From contig JAJZLW010000003.1 of the NCBI GenBank assembly GCA_021850505.1, forward strand, positions 1 to 13,142: a stretch of DNA of 13,142 bases, written 5' to 3'. Source of the stretch: Thermoplasmata archaeon. Its GTDB lineage: Archaea > Thermoplasmatota > Thermoplasmata > Thermoplasmatales > Thermoplasmataceae. Positions 1 through 7,145 of the stretch are shown here, one piece after another (position 1 is the stretch's first letter; the number at the start of each line of letters is the position of its first letter). The notes below the pieces were generated by a model, which searched no databases, was not told the DNA's origin, and saw only the letters and a list, made by a program, of their open reading frames with translations. The position numbers and the translations under genes were made by a program.

Positions 1-569
1 CTGGATGCAGGTGGGGGAGCCTCTTTCTGTACCTGAGGTTTCTGATTTTTCATGTTGGCGTATCTCTTTACATCTTCCTCCAGCAGGCGACCGTTCGGAC
101 CGGTCCCCCTGATCCTTGATATATCAACACCAAGGTCGCGTGCCAGTTTTCTGATCGCTGGAGAAGCGAGTACCTTTGAAATGCTCCTGTGTTCCTCGTC
201 TTTCATCTCAACGACGGCCTCAGCTCTCCGCTCAGCCTGTTGCGATACCTGCTGAGGCTTGGGCACTGCTGGCTCCTGCTGCTTTGGAGGTGTTTCGGAT
301 CCAGAAACCTGAATGTTGGTTGATACCTCAGTTTTCCCGTCATCGATCTGGATCAGGACTTCGCCAACCTTCACAACTTTACCCTCTGGGAAAAGAAGCT
401 TCGATACTTTTCCCTCCACAGGCGATGGTATCTTCACGGTTACCTTGTCGGTCATTATTTCCACCATCTCCTGTTCTTTCCTGATTGAATCACCTTCCTT
501 GACCAGCCATTTGACAAGTTCACCCTCTGTTACGCCTTCACCAATATCAGGTAATTTAAACTCAAACAT
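1..569 (-). CDS. 2-oxoacid dehydrogenase complex E2, lipoyl acyltransferase (N-terminal part, runs off left edge)
   Basis: E2 core subunit; it carries the acyl group on a swinging lipoyl arm and transfers it to CoA. The visible 189 residues hold a complete lipoyl domain at about 1-77 (opening FKLPDIGEGVTEGE), with the lipoylated lysine at K42 in the turn M-T-D-K-V-T-V-K. A Pro/Gln/Glu-rich linker follows (about 88-130). Next is a peripheral subunit-binding domain at about 132-170 (SPAIRKLARDLGVD, then GTGPNGRLLEEDV), which docks E1 or E3. The catalytic acyltransferase domain lies outside the window. ATG at 569 directly follows the E1-beta TGA at 572-570. A GGAG motif inside the E1-beta end sits about 10 nt upstream, so translation is coupled. 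The lipoyl turn is typical of branched-chain or acetoin-type E2s; the actual substrate cannot be read from this fragment. Confidence 0.95.
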   Translation of the reverse strand, partial: MFEFKLPDIGEGVTEGELVKWLVKEGDSIRKEQEMVEIMTDKVTVKIPSPVEGKVSKLLFPEGKVVKVGEVLIQIDDGKTEVSTNIQVSGSETPPKQQEPAVPKPQQVSQQAERRAEAVVEMKDEEHRSISKVLASPAIRKLARDLGVDISRIRGTGPNGRLLEEDVKRYANMKNQKPQVQKEAPPPAS

Positions 570-1544
570 TCAAGCACTCTCCATTACTTTGTTAACTGCA
601 TTCATAATTCTCTTTTCATTTGGTATATAATATTCCTCAAGCCTGTACGGGAATGGTGTATCTGGTCCTGTAACCCGAAGGATTGGAGCATAAAGGTAGT
701 CTATTCCCCTCTCAGTTATAGTCGCCGATATCTCGGCAGACATACCGAGGGTTCGCGGTGCTTCATGCACTATCACGACCCTCCCCGTCTTCTGTACGGA
801 TGACATAATTGCGTCCTTGTCAAATGGAAGCAACGTCCTCAGATCAAGGACGTCTGCGTTAAGGTTATTCTTTGTCACTGTGTCAAGGACTGTCGGAACC
901 ATTGAACCATAAGTTATTATTGAAAGATCCGTGCCCTCATGGACAAGATTTGCCTTCCCAATCGGTACAGTGTAAATATCCTCGGGAACATCCTGTTTCT
1001 GGGCCCTGTATAACCTTTTTGGCTCCAGGAAGATGACTGGGTCCTCGTAGTCAACAGCTGATATCAGGAGACCTTTGGCATCATAAGGGTTAGACGGCGT
1101 TACGACGGTAAGACCTGCTGTGTGGGCAAAATATGTCTCGCCGCTCTGTGAATGGTAGAGACCTCCCTTGACGCCGCCGCCATATGGCGTTCGCAAGACT
1201 AGAGGGCAGGTATATTCTCCTCCCGACCTGAAACGCAGCTTGGCCATCTGGTTTATTATCTGATCCATAGCTGTGTAAATGAAATCCTGGAACTGTATCT
1301 CAGGTATTGGTCTGAGGCCCTGTATGGCCATACCGATCCCCATTCCAACAATGCCCAACTCAACAAGCGGGGTGTCAAGGACTCTTTCTGGACCATATTT
1401 TGCCAGTAACCCGTCAGTAACCCTGAAAACACCACCATCAACACCAATATCCTCGCCAAGGAGGATCACGCGATCGTCCTTTTTCATGAGGTTGTCAAGC
1501 GCGGAATTCAGAGCCTGTACCATGTTCATTGCCTTTGTTGTCAT
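570..1544 (-). CDS. 2-oxoacid dehydrogenase E1 beta subunit
   Basis: Beta subunit of the thiamine-diphosphate-dependent E1 component, which decarboxylates a 2-oxoacid (branched-chain type or pyruvate) and acylates the lipoyl group of E2. The 324 residues match the usual 320-345 of this family. Recognisable blocks are the N-terminal ALNSALDNLM...VILLGEDIG segment, RVLDTPLVELGIVGMGIGMA, the FQDFIYTAMDQIINQMAK helix and the LRTPYGGGVKGGLYHSQSGE loop near the cofactor. The C-terminal transketolase-like domain has DLRTLLPFD and VIVHEA. The ATG at 1544 overlaps the E1-alpha stop as ATGA. A purine-rich GGAGGAGG stretch lies about 13-20 nt upstream, rather far for a Shine-Dalgarno site, so the start probably depends on termination-reinitiation. 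The Thermoplasma acidophilum homologue belongs to a complex acting on branched-chain 2-oxoacids and pyruvate (known for the family; substrate here is inference). Confidence 0.96.
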   Translation of the reverse strand: MTTKAMNMVQALNSALDNLMKKDDRVILLGEDIGVDGGVFRVTDGLLAKYGPERVLDTPLVELGIVGMGIGMAIQGLRPIPEIQFQDFIYTAMDQIINQMAKLRFRSGGEYTCPLVLRTPYGGGVKGGLYHSQSGETYFAHTAGLTVVTPSNPYDAKGLLISAVDYEDPVIFLEPKRLYRAQKQDVPEDIYTVPIGKANLVHEGTDLSIITYGSMVPTVLDTVTKNNLNADVLDLRTLLPFDKDAIMSSVQKTGRVVIVHEAPRTLGMSAEISATITERGIDYLYAPILRVTGPDTPFPYRLEEYYIPNEKRIMNAVNKVMESA

Positions 1545-2560
1545 AGTATATTCTTAACCTCCTCCTCAACCATCCATGAGGTCTTCTTGTATACTTCAGT
1601 GAAAGCTGTCATTGGATCTGGCGGAGGTATCTTTTCACACGCATCGAACTTCTCATCGACAGTCTTTACAGCCTCTGCCTTTATTTTTTCCAGTAGCTTG
1701 TCGTCAGCGTAGTCCATCTTTATGAGTATTTTCTCTGCAACCACAATTGGATCTTTCTCGCTTCCCTCTGTAACCTCATCCTTTCTGTATTTGGATGGGT
1801 CATCAGATGTGGAATGCGGACCCATTCTGTAGCTCAGTGCATCTATCAATGTTGGTCCCTTGCCTGCTCTAGCGTTGCGCATGGCTTCCCTGCATGTTTT
1901 GTACACCTCTACAAAATTCATTCCGTCGACCTTGACTCCTGGCATTCCGTAAGCAGCTGCCTTCTGTGATATCTCAACCAAAGTCTGGCGTTCTACGGGA
2001 AGCGAAATGGCCCAACCATTGTTTTCACACAGGAAAATAACCGGTAGTTTGAATACGGCAGCCATGTTCATCGCAGCATGGAAATCCGGAGTTGAGGATG
2101 CACCGTCTCCGAAAGTCGTTAGAACTAGATTCTTCATTTTTCTGTATTTAAGAGCATAAGCGGCTCCGGTTGCAGGCGGCAGATTTGAGGCTACCGGGCT
2201 CTGAACGGACATAAAATTGAACTGCTTGTTTGAATAGTGACTTGGCATCTGCCTTCCTTTGGCAGTGTCAGCGCTATTTCCCATGATCTGGTTTATTATT
2301 GCTTCCATTGGAACACCTCTGTGAAGCATGAGAGGAACATCCCTATAATATCCGTAGACAAGATCATCCTTCTCCAGTGCCATTGAGGCTCCGATCTGGA
2401 GGGCTTCCTGTCCCATTGTTGGCGTATAAAAGCCCACTCTTCCCTGCCTCTGAGCACTCACAATCTTCTTGTCAAGCGTCCTGGATATAACCATAGCCGC
2501 GAAGGCCCTAATGTATAACGGCTTATCCGACGATTTCTTTTCCTTTTTTTCCTGCTCCAT
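1541..2560 (-). CDS. 2-oxoacid dehydrogenase E1 alpha subunit
   Basis: Alpha subunit of the thiamine-diphosphate-dependent E1 component, pairing with the E1-beta encoded next. The product is 339 residues from the ATG at 2560. It has the TPP motif GDG at 151-153 followed by E-N-N at 179-181 (GDG-X27-NN). It also has the GQEA motif at 50-53, YRD near 72-74 and the regulatory-loop segment YRMGPHSTSDDPSKYR, conserved across E1-alpha proteins. A TTG lies two codons upstream at 2566, but AGGAGG is 7 nt before the ATG and only 1 nt before the TTG, so the ATG is chosen. The first 38 nt lie inside the end of lipA, giving strong translational coupling. The extreme N-terminus is very Lys/Glu-rich (EQEKKEKKSSDK) and probably disordered. 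The stop overlaps the E1-beta ATG. Confidence 0.96.
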   Translation of the reverse strand: MEQEKKEKKSSDKPLYIRAFAAMVISRTLDKKIVSAQRQGRVGFYTPTMGQEALQIGASMALEKDDLVYGYYRDVPLMLHRGVPMEAIINQIMGNSADTAKGRQMPSHYSNKQFNFMSVQSPVASNLPPATGAAYALKYRKMKNLVLTTFGDGASSTPDFHAAMNMAAVFKLPVIFLCENNGWAISLPVERQTLVEISQKAAAYGMPGVKVDGMNFVEVYKTCREAMRNARAGKGPTLIDALSYRMGPHSTSDDPSKYRKDEVTEGSEKDPIVVAEKILIKMDYADDKLLEKIKAEAVKTVDEKFDACEKIPPPDPMTAFTEVYKKTSWMVEEEVKNIL

Positions 2561-3428
2561 TTTCAATCCTCCTGCTAACCCACGCTTCAGCTGCCCTGTA
2601 TGATGACCTTACCAGTGGTCCAGATGCGACGTACTGGAAACCGATCTCATACCCAATCTCTTCAAACATCTTAAATCTCGATGCTGGACAGTATTCAACA
2701 ACTTCAATCTGTTTTTTGGAAGGTCTGAGATACTGTCCCAATGTGACTATATCGACCCCTGCAACCTTGAGATCATGAAGGGTTTCTGTCACCTCATGAT
2801 CAGACTCCCCTAATCCTAGCATGATTGAGGATTTGGTTATCTGATCTGGATTGGAGTCTTTGATATATCTAAGAACGGAAAGGGACTGATCATAACCTGC
2901 CCTTGGATCTCTAACGGATCCTGTAAGCCTCCTGACAGTTTCAATGTTGTGTGAAATAACTTCAGGTCTTGTTTCAGCGATCAGATCGATCAAATCGATT
3001 CTCCCCTGAAAATCAGGGATTAGAGATTCTACCTTTACGCCGATCGCTTTAACCTCCTTTATTACCTTCGCGAAATGAGAAGCTCCCTGATCAGGCAGAT
3101 CGTCCCTGTCAACCGATGTAATTACAGCAAATCTGAGACCCATCTCCTTTACGGATTCAGCTACCTTGAAAGGTTCATCTGGATCGAGTGGCATCATGTT
3201 CCCATGTGTTACCGAGCAAAACCTGCATCCCCGGGAACAATTACCCCCCATCACCATGAATGTTGCTGTTCCAGAATCCCAGCATTCAGCGATATTAGGG
3301 CATCTCGCCTCTTCACATACAGTGAAAAGAGATCTTTCTCTTAGCGAGCCCTTAATTTTGCTGTAATTCGGACCTGAAGGTATGCTGACCTTTACATAGT
3401 CTGGTCTCACGTAACTGTATATTCGCAT
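2523..3428 (-). CDS. lipA: lipoyl synthase (radical SAM)
   Basis: LipA inserts two sulfur atoms into octanoyl groups attached to lipoyl domains, making the cofactor needed by E2. The 301 residues match the family length. The auxiliary cluster motif C-X4-C-X5-C is at C38, C43 and C49. The radical SAM motif C-X3-C-X2-C is at C64, C68 and C71. The conserved C-terminal R-S-S-Y is at 274-277. ITSVDRDDLPDQGA and SSIMLGLGE are further family signatures. All residues expected for activity are present. The ATG at 3428 follows a TATA-like TTTATAAT at 3462-3469 and has no Shine-Dalgarno sequence, so a short-leader or leaderless mRNA is likely. The gene follows the P450 by 34 bp and overlaps E1-alpha by 38 nt, linking cofactor assembly with the complex that uses it. 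The octanoyl-transfer partner (LplA, LipB or LipM type) is not in the window. Confidence 0.97.
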   Translation of the reverse strand: MRIYSYVRPDYVKVSIPSGPNYSKIKGSLRERSLFTVCEEARCPNIAECWDSGTATFMVMGGNCSRGCRFCSVTHGNMMPLDPDEPFKVAESVKEMGLRFAVITSVDRDDLPDQGASHFAKVIKEVKAIGVKVESLIPDFQGRIDLIDLIAETRPEVISHNIETVRRLTGSVRDPRAGYDQSLSVLRYIKDSNPDQITKSSIMLGLGESDHEVTETLHDLKVAGVDIVTLGQYLRPSKKQIEVVEYCPASRFKMFEEIGYEIGFQYVASGPLVRSSYRAAEAWVSRRIENGAGKKGKEIVG

Positions 3429-3460
3429 GGTTCATAAATATCGTTTCTTTGAAATTTGTA

Positions 3461-3470
3461 AATTATAAAG
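3461..3470 (-). promoter_or_regulatory. candidate lipA TATA box
   Basis: Minus-strand CTTTATAATT overlaps the P450 stop codon and lies about 34 nt before the lipA ATG. An archaeal start site about 25 nt downstream would give a leader of roughly 10 nt. lipA may therefore be transcribed separately from the P450. Judged by eye only. Confidence 0.4.
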
Positions 3471-4593
3471 CTAACCTTTTAAGATGCATAGATTCGAATC
3501 CATAAACCATTGGGTTTTCAATCAGTATTGTCATGGAATGATCTATCTCAATCTTTTGAAATTTATCTAAGAGGCCTTCGAGTGCTATACCTGCTTCCAG
3601 TCTCGCAAGGGGAGCGCCTATGCACATGTGGATACCGTTTCCAAAAGCCAGATGTCTGTTATCCTTTCTGTGGGGTAGGAATGAATCAGGGTTCTCAAAA
3701 AAGTATCCATCCCTGTTTGCAGATCCAAGATATACAAATATCTGGTCACCTCTTTTTAGCCTGATATGATCAATTTCGGTATCCTCACTGACAAACCTGT
3801 GCGGCAGGAACTGTATTGGGGAATAGAATCTCAGGGCTTCCTCAACAAACTCACTGATTCCTCTTCTGTTTTCCCTTAACTCATTCTGCATGTCAGGATA
3901 ATCGCTTAATATCCGGAGCATGTTTCCAATAAGATTTGTCGTTGTTTCATTGCCCCCTATTATCAGGAGCATTACGTATTCTATCTTCTCCTTCATGTTG
4001 AGTGGGTTTCCATGGAAAATGCCCCTGTTAATGAGTGACAGCAGACTGTCTCCATCGCTTTTTTGAAGGAGCGTTGCGAGCACCGAGATCATTTTTTGGT
4101 TCAGTTCCATGAAACCAGGACCTGTCCTGTTGCCTATGATGAAATCTGACCACTCCTTGAAACCAGATCTCTTGTCCTCAGGAATACCAAGCATTTCTGA
4201 TATTACAGTCACTGGAAGGTTAATGGCATATTCTGATATCAAATCTGAATTCCCGTCCATCCTGGAAAGCAGGCCTGATGAAGTCGCATGGATTGAATCC
4301 TTCATTCTTGAAATCGTCGAAGGTAGAAAATGATGAGCAGTTATATTCCGCATTTCCTTGTGATCTGGATTGTCCATGGTGATGAAACTTATCCCTCCGG
4401 CTGAATATGATTCATGATTGTGAATGCTTCTGGGATCGGATGAGAACAATTCGTCATGAGCAAGTATGTATTTTACGTGTTCATATGAAAATGATTTCCA
4501 TACGCCCTCTGCCTTGTCAAAAACTGTGCCTCCCTTATCTCTCATCTCGCTATAATAACGGAAGATCATATCTTTTTCTGAAAGATTTAGCAC
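3463..4593 (-). CDS. cytochrome P450 (CYP119/CYP231-like)
   Basis: Soluble heme monooxygenase, 376 residues, the compact length of archaeal thermoacidophile P450s; no membrane anchor. The I-helix oxygen-activation motif G-G-N-E-T-T is at 213-218, the K-helix ExxR pair is E252 and R255, and the heme loop F-G-N-G-I-H-M-C-I-G is at 317-326 with C324 as proximal heme ligand. The overall pattern resembles Sulfolobus CYP119 and the CYP231 group from Thermoplasmatales. Native substrates of these are unsettled; CYP119 hydroxylates lauric acid in vitro. The start is GTG at 4593: an in-frame stop lies three codons upstream, and a TATA-like GTTTATTT at 4615-4622 sits about 25 nt before it, fitting a leaderless mRNA. 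An internal ATG at 4569 is the alternative. It is divergent from the ETF operon and 34 bp upstream of lipA on the same strand. No ferredoxin or reductase gene is adjacent. Confidence 0.95.
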   Translation of the reverse strand: MLNLSEKDMIFRYYSEMRDKGGTVFDKAEGVWKSFSYEHVKYILAHDELFSSDPRSIHNHESYSAGGISFITMDNPDHKEMRNITAHHFLPSTISRMKDSIHATSSGLLSRMDGNSDLISEYAINLPVTVISEMLGIPEDKRSGFKEWSDFIIGNRTGPGFMELNQKMISVLATLLQKSDGDSLLSLINRGIFHGNPLNMKEKIEYVMLLIIGGNETTTNLIGNMLRILSDYPDMQNELRENRRGISEFVEEALRFYSPIQFLPHRFVSEDTEIDHIRLKRGDQIFVYLGSANRDGYFFENPDSFLPHRKDNRHLAFGNGIHMCIGAPLARLEAGIALEGLLDKFQKIEIDHSMTILIENPMVYGFESMHLKRLAL

Positions 4594-4614
4594 AGTGCTT
4601 TAGTGCAATTCAGG

Positions 4615-4622
4615 AAATAAAC
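4615..4622 (-). promoter_or_regulatory. candidate P450 TATA box
   Basis: Minus-strand GTTTATTT is centred about 25 nt upstream of the P450 GTG at 4593. This is the spacing expected for an archaeal leaderless transcript, and no Shine-Dalgarno sequence is present there. Confidence 0.4.
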
Positions 4623-4666
4623 ATGGCAGATTCAGGCAAATGAAATACATTCAAAGATACTCTATC

Positions 4667-4702
4667 AACCTGATATGTTAAATGCAAATAATTTAACCTG
4701 AT
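4667..4702. promoter_or_regulatory. inverted and direct repeat in the P450/fixA divergent region
   Basis: A perfect 7-bp inverted repeat (GTTAAAT at 4677-4683, ATTTAAC at 4691-4697, 7-bp spacer) is interleaved with an 8-bp direct repeat AACCTGAT at 4667-4674 and 4695-4702, 28 bp apart. The AT-rich core probably also holds the fixAB TATA element. The layout suggests a regulator site controlling the ETF operon and perhaps the P450. The regulator is unknown, and the inverted repeat is AT-rich enough that chance is possible. Confidence 0.4.
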
Positions 4703-4747
4703 GAAGAAATTACAGATGTGCAAGTTAGTTGCAGGAATTGGTAAGAT

Positions 4748-5491
4748 ATGCCTTATAACATTATAGTTTGTGTAAAAGTGATACCGGATATAGAACAGAT
4801 AAGGGCCGATGCAAATGGGTTGATCGATACCAAGAACATCCCGCTGCGTATTGAGACCCTGAGTGAGAATTCGGTTGAGGAAGCAGTCAGGCTTAAGGAA
4901 AAATATGGTGGAAAGGTGACAGCACTAATATTTGGAACACAGGAAACAGTTCCAGTTATGAAAAAAGCTTATGCCATGGGGGTCGACGATGGGCTGGTAA
5001 TAACAGGGTACAAAGGCAACAACCCGATGTTCACTGCAAAAGTATTATCAGAAAAAATAAAAAAATTACCGCATGATATAATTATCCTTGGTAATCAGTC
5101 AGCAGATTCATACACCGGTCTTCTACCTGGAAACCTTGCGGCTCTTCTGGGCTACAATGTAATAGGCAACGCAGTAAAAATTGAGCTTGCGGATAGAAGG
5201 ATAAAGGTCAAGAAATTACTTGAAAGCAAGAATGTCCTTGTTGAGGGTGATCTCCCGGCGATTGTTTCTGTAGCACAGGAGATAAACGAGCCAAGGCTTC
5301 CACCAGTTATGCAGATAATGGCAGCAGGCAGAAAACAGATACCTGTCGAAGCAGTGGGTTTGGATGCGGGTGAATATACCAAGATCATATCAAATACAGC
5401 CCCGAAGAGTGAAAGAAAGAGGAAAATTTTCGAAAAACCTGACGAGGGAATAGCAGAGGTAGTTAGGGTACTAAAGGAGGAGATAAGATGA
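4748..5491 (+). CDS. fixA: electron transfer flavoprotein, beta subunit
   Basis: Beta subunit of the soluble ETF heterodimer, which carries electrons from flavoprotein dehydrogenases such as acyl-CoA dehydrogenases. The 247 residues match the family (about 250-260). The N-terminus IIVCVKVIPD is diagnostic. The ETF-beta signature L-P-A-I-V-S-V-A-Q-E-I-N-E-P-R-L-P is at 169-185, followed by an A-G-R-K segment. An in-frame TAA at 4742-4744 fixes ATG 4748 as the first possible start; upstream Shine-Dalgarno matches are weak (AGGA, or GGTAAG right next to the ATG). The stop overlaps fixB by ATGA. No fixC/fixX (ETF:quinone oxidoreductase) genes follow, so this may be an ordinary ETF or, less likely, the FixAB half of a bifurcating system encoded elsewhere. 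Confidence 0.96.
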   Translation: MPYNIIVCVKVIPDIEQIRADANGLIDTKNIPLRIETLSENSVEEAVRLKEKYGGKVTALIFGTQETVPVMKKAYAMGVDDGLVITGYKGNNPMFTAKVLSEKIKKLPHDIIILGNQSADSYTGLLPGNLAALLGYNVIGNAVKIELADRRIKVKKLLESKNVLVEGDLPAIVSVAQEINEPRLPPVMQIMAAGRKQIPVEAVGLDAGEYTKIISNTAPKSERKRKIFEKPDEGIAEVVRVLKEEIR

Positions 5492-6381
5492 ATTTTATTG
5501 CTTTCTCTGATGAACAGCAGCTTTTGCTTCCGATTATATCCCTTTTGAGGAAAAATGGAACCGTTGACGTTATCACACAGGGCGATTCAGCAAAATCATT
5601 GCAAAACAGCGGTGTGAGAAAGATTTTTCTTCTTGACGATTCTAACAGGACCGATTCCATTTCTGATCTTATATCGGAGAAAATGAAATCTGGTGAGTAT
5701 ACCCATGCATTCTTTGCATCGACCGTTAATGGAAGAGATATTGCAGGTCTTGTTTCCGGAAAGACAGGAATAAAAGCGGTGGCAGAAATAAATTCACTCG
5801 TTTTAGATGGTAACAGTGTGAGGACAAAAAGATTCTTCTATGGAGGTAAATCGATAGTTGAGGAGGAGTCGGATGCCAGGATATTCACATTTGTTCCAGG
5901 CATTTCCGAATTTTCTCCAGCCGACAATGCTTCACAGGCCGAGAAACTTCCTCTTAAGCCTTCGAAGATAAGCATGGTTTCAGTTGAGGAGAAGAACACG
6001 GGTGGGGTTGACATAGAAAAGTCCCAGGCCATAGTAAGCGTTGGCAGAGGGATAGGAAACAAGGAAGGATTATCCGTTGTAGAACCACTTGCAGCAGTGC
6101 TGAATGGGGTTGTAGCTGGCTCCAGACCCGTCTGTTTGGATTATCACTGGCTCAGTGAGGACAGGCAGGTGGGTTTGTCCGGGAAGAAGGTGCGACCAAA
6201 GGTATACATTGCCCTGGGTATATCCGGCCAGATTCAGCATATTGCCGGAATGAGGGGCTCTAAAGTTGTGATTGCAATCAACAAGGACAAATCAGCCCCC
6301 ATTTTTGAAGAGTGCGATTATGGTATAGTTGGAGATCTGTTCCAGATTGTTCCAAAGATCGTTGAGGGCATGAAAAAATAA
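5488..6381 (+). CDS. fixB: electron transfer flavoprotein, alpha subunit
   Basis: FAD-binding alpha subunit, partner of the beta subunit encoded just upstream. The 297 residues include the whole C-terminal FAD domain: S-R at 212-213, Q-V-G at 227-229, G-I-S-G at 244-247 with Q250 and H251, N-K-D at 265-267, A-P-I-F at 270-273 and D-Y-G-I-V-G-D at 277-283. The N-terminal domain (1-175) is diverged but of normal size. The start ATG at 5488 overlaps the fixA stop, and GGAGG at 5476-5480 gives 7-nt spacing. The gene ends the operon; a perfect inverted repeat follows 11 bp after the stop. No membrane segment or signal peptide is seen; the protein is cytosolic. Confidence 0.96.
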   Translation: MNFIAFSDEQQLLLPIISLLRKNGTVDVITQGDSAKSLQNSGVRKIFLLDDSNRTDSISDLISEKMKSGEYTHAFFASTVNGRDIAGLVSGKTGIKAVAEINSLVLDGNSVRTKRFFYGGKSIVEEESDARIFTFVPGISEFSPADNASQAEKLPLKPSKISMVSVEEKNTGGVDIEKSQAIVSVGRGIGNKEGLSVVEPLAAVLNGVVAGSRPVCLDYHWLSEDRQVGLSGKKVRPKVYIALGISGQIQHIAGMRGSKVVIAINKDKSAPIFEECDYGIVGDLFQIVPKIVEGMKK

Positions 6382-6391
6382 CCCATCTGTC

Positions 6392-6409
6392 TGGATAATA
6401 GATTATCCA
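6392..6409. repeat. perfect 8-bp inverted repeat after fixB
   Basis: TGGATAAT, two bases (AG), then ATTATCCA, starting 11 bp after the fixB stop. As RNA it could form a 7-bp stem with a 4-nt loop. As DNA it is a near-continuous 18-bp palindrome. No T-run follows immediately, so a terminator role is uncertain. Confidence 0.5.
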
Positions 6410-6555
6410 ATGAATTTATTTCACATTTATCGCTCGAAGTAGCGGGAAGTTTTGAATACTTGAATAAGCTAAACACTTTTGTTTGAAAATAGAATGCAAT
6501 GTCATAAAACAAAATGGTTTTGATATGATTTGATCTCTTCCATTATTTGAGAGCG

Positions 6556-6563
6556 TTATAAAT
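6556..6563 (+). promoter_or_regulatory. candidate TATA box of the acetyltransferase
   Basis: TTATAAAT begins 27 nt before the ATG at 6583, the expected archaeal TATA-to-start distance when the transcript begins at the start codon. No Shine-Dalgarno sequence precedes the ATG. Confidence 0.5.
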
Positions 6564-6582
6564 CTACGGAGCCGATCTATAA

Positions 6583-7075
6583 ATGAAGACTTTTGTAAGG
6601 CAAATATCAACAGAAGATGTTGATGCACTGATTGATGTCGCAAGTGATTCCTGGAACTGGACATATAGGGAAATTTATAGAAAAGATTTCATTGATAACT
6701 GGATAAGGGAATATTATTCCAGAGAAAGCCTTCTGGGAGAAATAAAAAAAATCTAAAACCGATCCTGAAGTAATTTTCTTGGTAGCATTTATAGATTCGA
6801 AGTTAACTGGTTTCATCGAACTGAAAGTAGAGAATAGAAAAGCAGTGCTACTTCGCTTATATCTGAAACCAGAATATACGCGCATAGGTCTTGGAAAATC
6901 ACTTCTAATGGAAGCGGAGAAAATTATGAAAAAGATGGGTGTTGCTGAATGCACTCTATATCTACATAGAAGGAATGAGATAGGTTTTTCATTTTATATC
7001 AAGCAAGACTTTAATGTAAAGAGAATCGAAGAAGACGATTACGTAATGGAGAAAAAATATGAATCTCAGGAGTAA
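6583..7075 (+). pseudogene. PaiA-like GNAT N-acetyltransferase, frameshifted at an A8 run
   Basis: GNAT enzymes transfer an acetyl group from acetyl-CoA to amines; this one resembles the PaiA-like polyamine acetyltransferase of Thermoplasma. Frame 1 from ATG 6583 gives 57 residues (MKTFVRQISTEDVDALIDVA..., then a WNWTYREIY segment typical of the family) and stops at 6754-6756. The rest of the domain continues in frame 2 to the stop at 7073-7075. It includes L-R-L-Y-L-K-P-E-Y, the acetyl-CoA pyrophosphate loop R-I-G-L-G-K-S and C-T-L-Y-L-H-R-R-N. The frames join inside eight consecutive A residues at 6744-6751; with seven A the reading is continuous at about 163 residues, the normal length. 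A Gly usual before the last conserved Phe (GF) is Asp here. The break may be a real mutation, a homopolymer sequencing error, or a slippage site used in expression. Confidence 0.8.
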
Positions 7076-7145
7076 AGTTAAAGACAATTTAAGCAAAATT
7101 AAGATTCGAATGATATAAAGTACAATTTCTGGAACCTGAATAGAT

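Noticed and set aside
4591..4606. GCACAGTGC-type small palindrome at the P450 GTG start
   Set aside because: Four-base arms, partly coding; too short to call a regulatory site.
6477..6514. TTTTGTTT ... AAACAAAA inverted repeat in the fixB-acetyltransferase gap
   Set aside because: Low-complexity A/T-rich arms with a 22-bp spacer; easily due to chance in an AT-rich gap.
6416..6664. Open frame of about 82 codons on the minus strand across the fixB-acetyltransferase gap
   Set aside because: Overlaps the conserved acetyltransferase N-terminus, shows no recognisable domain and has a Ser/His/Gln-rich random-like composition.
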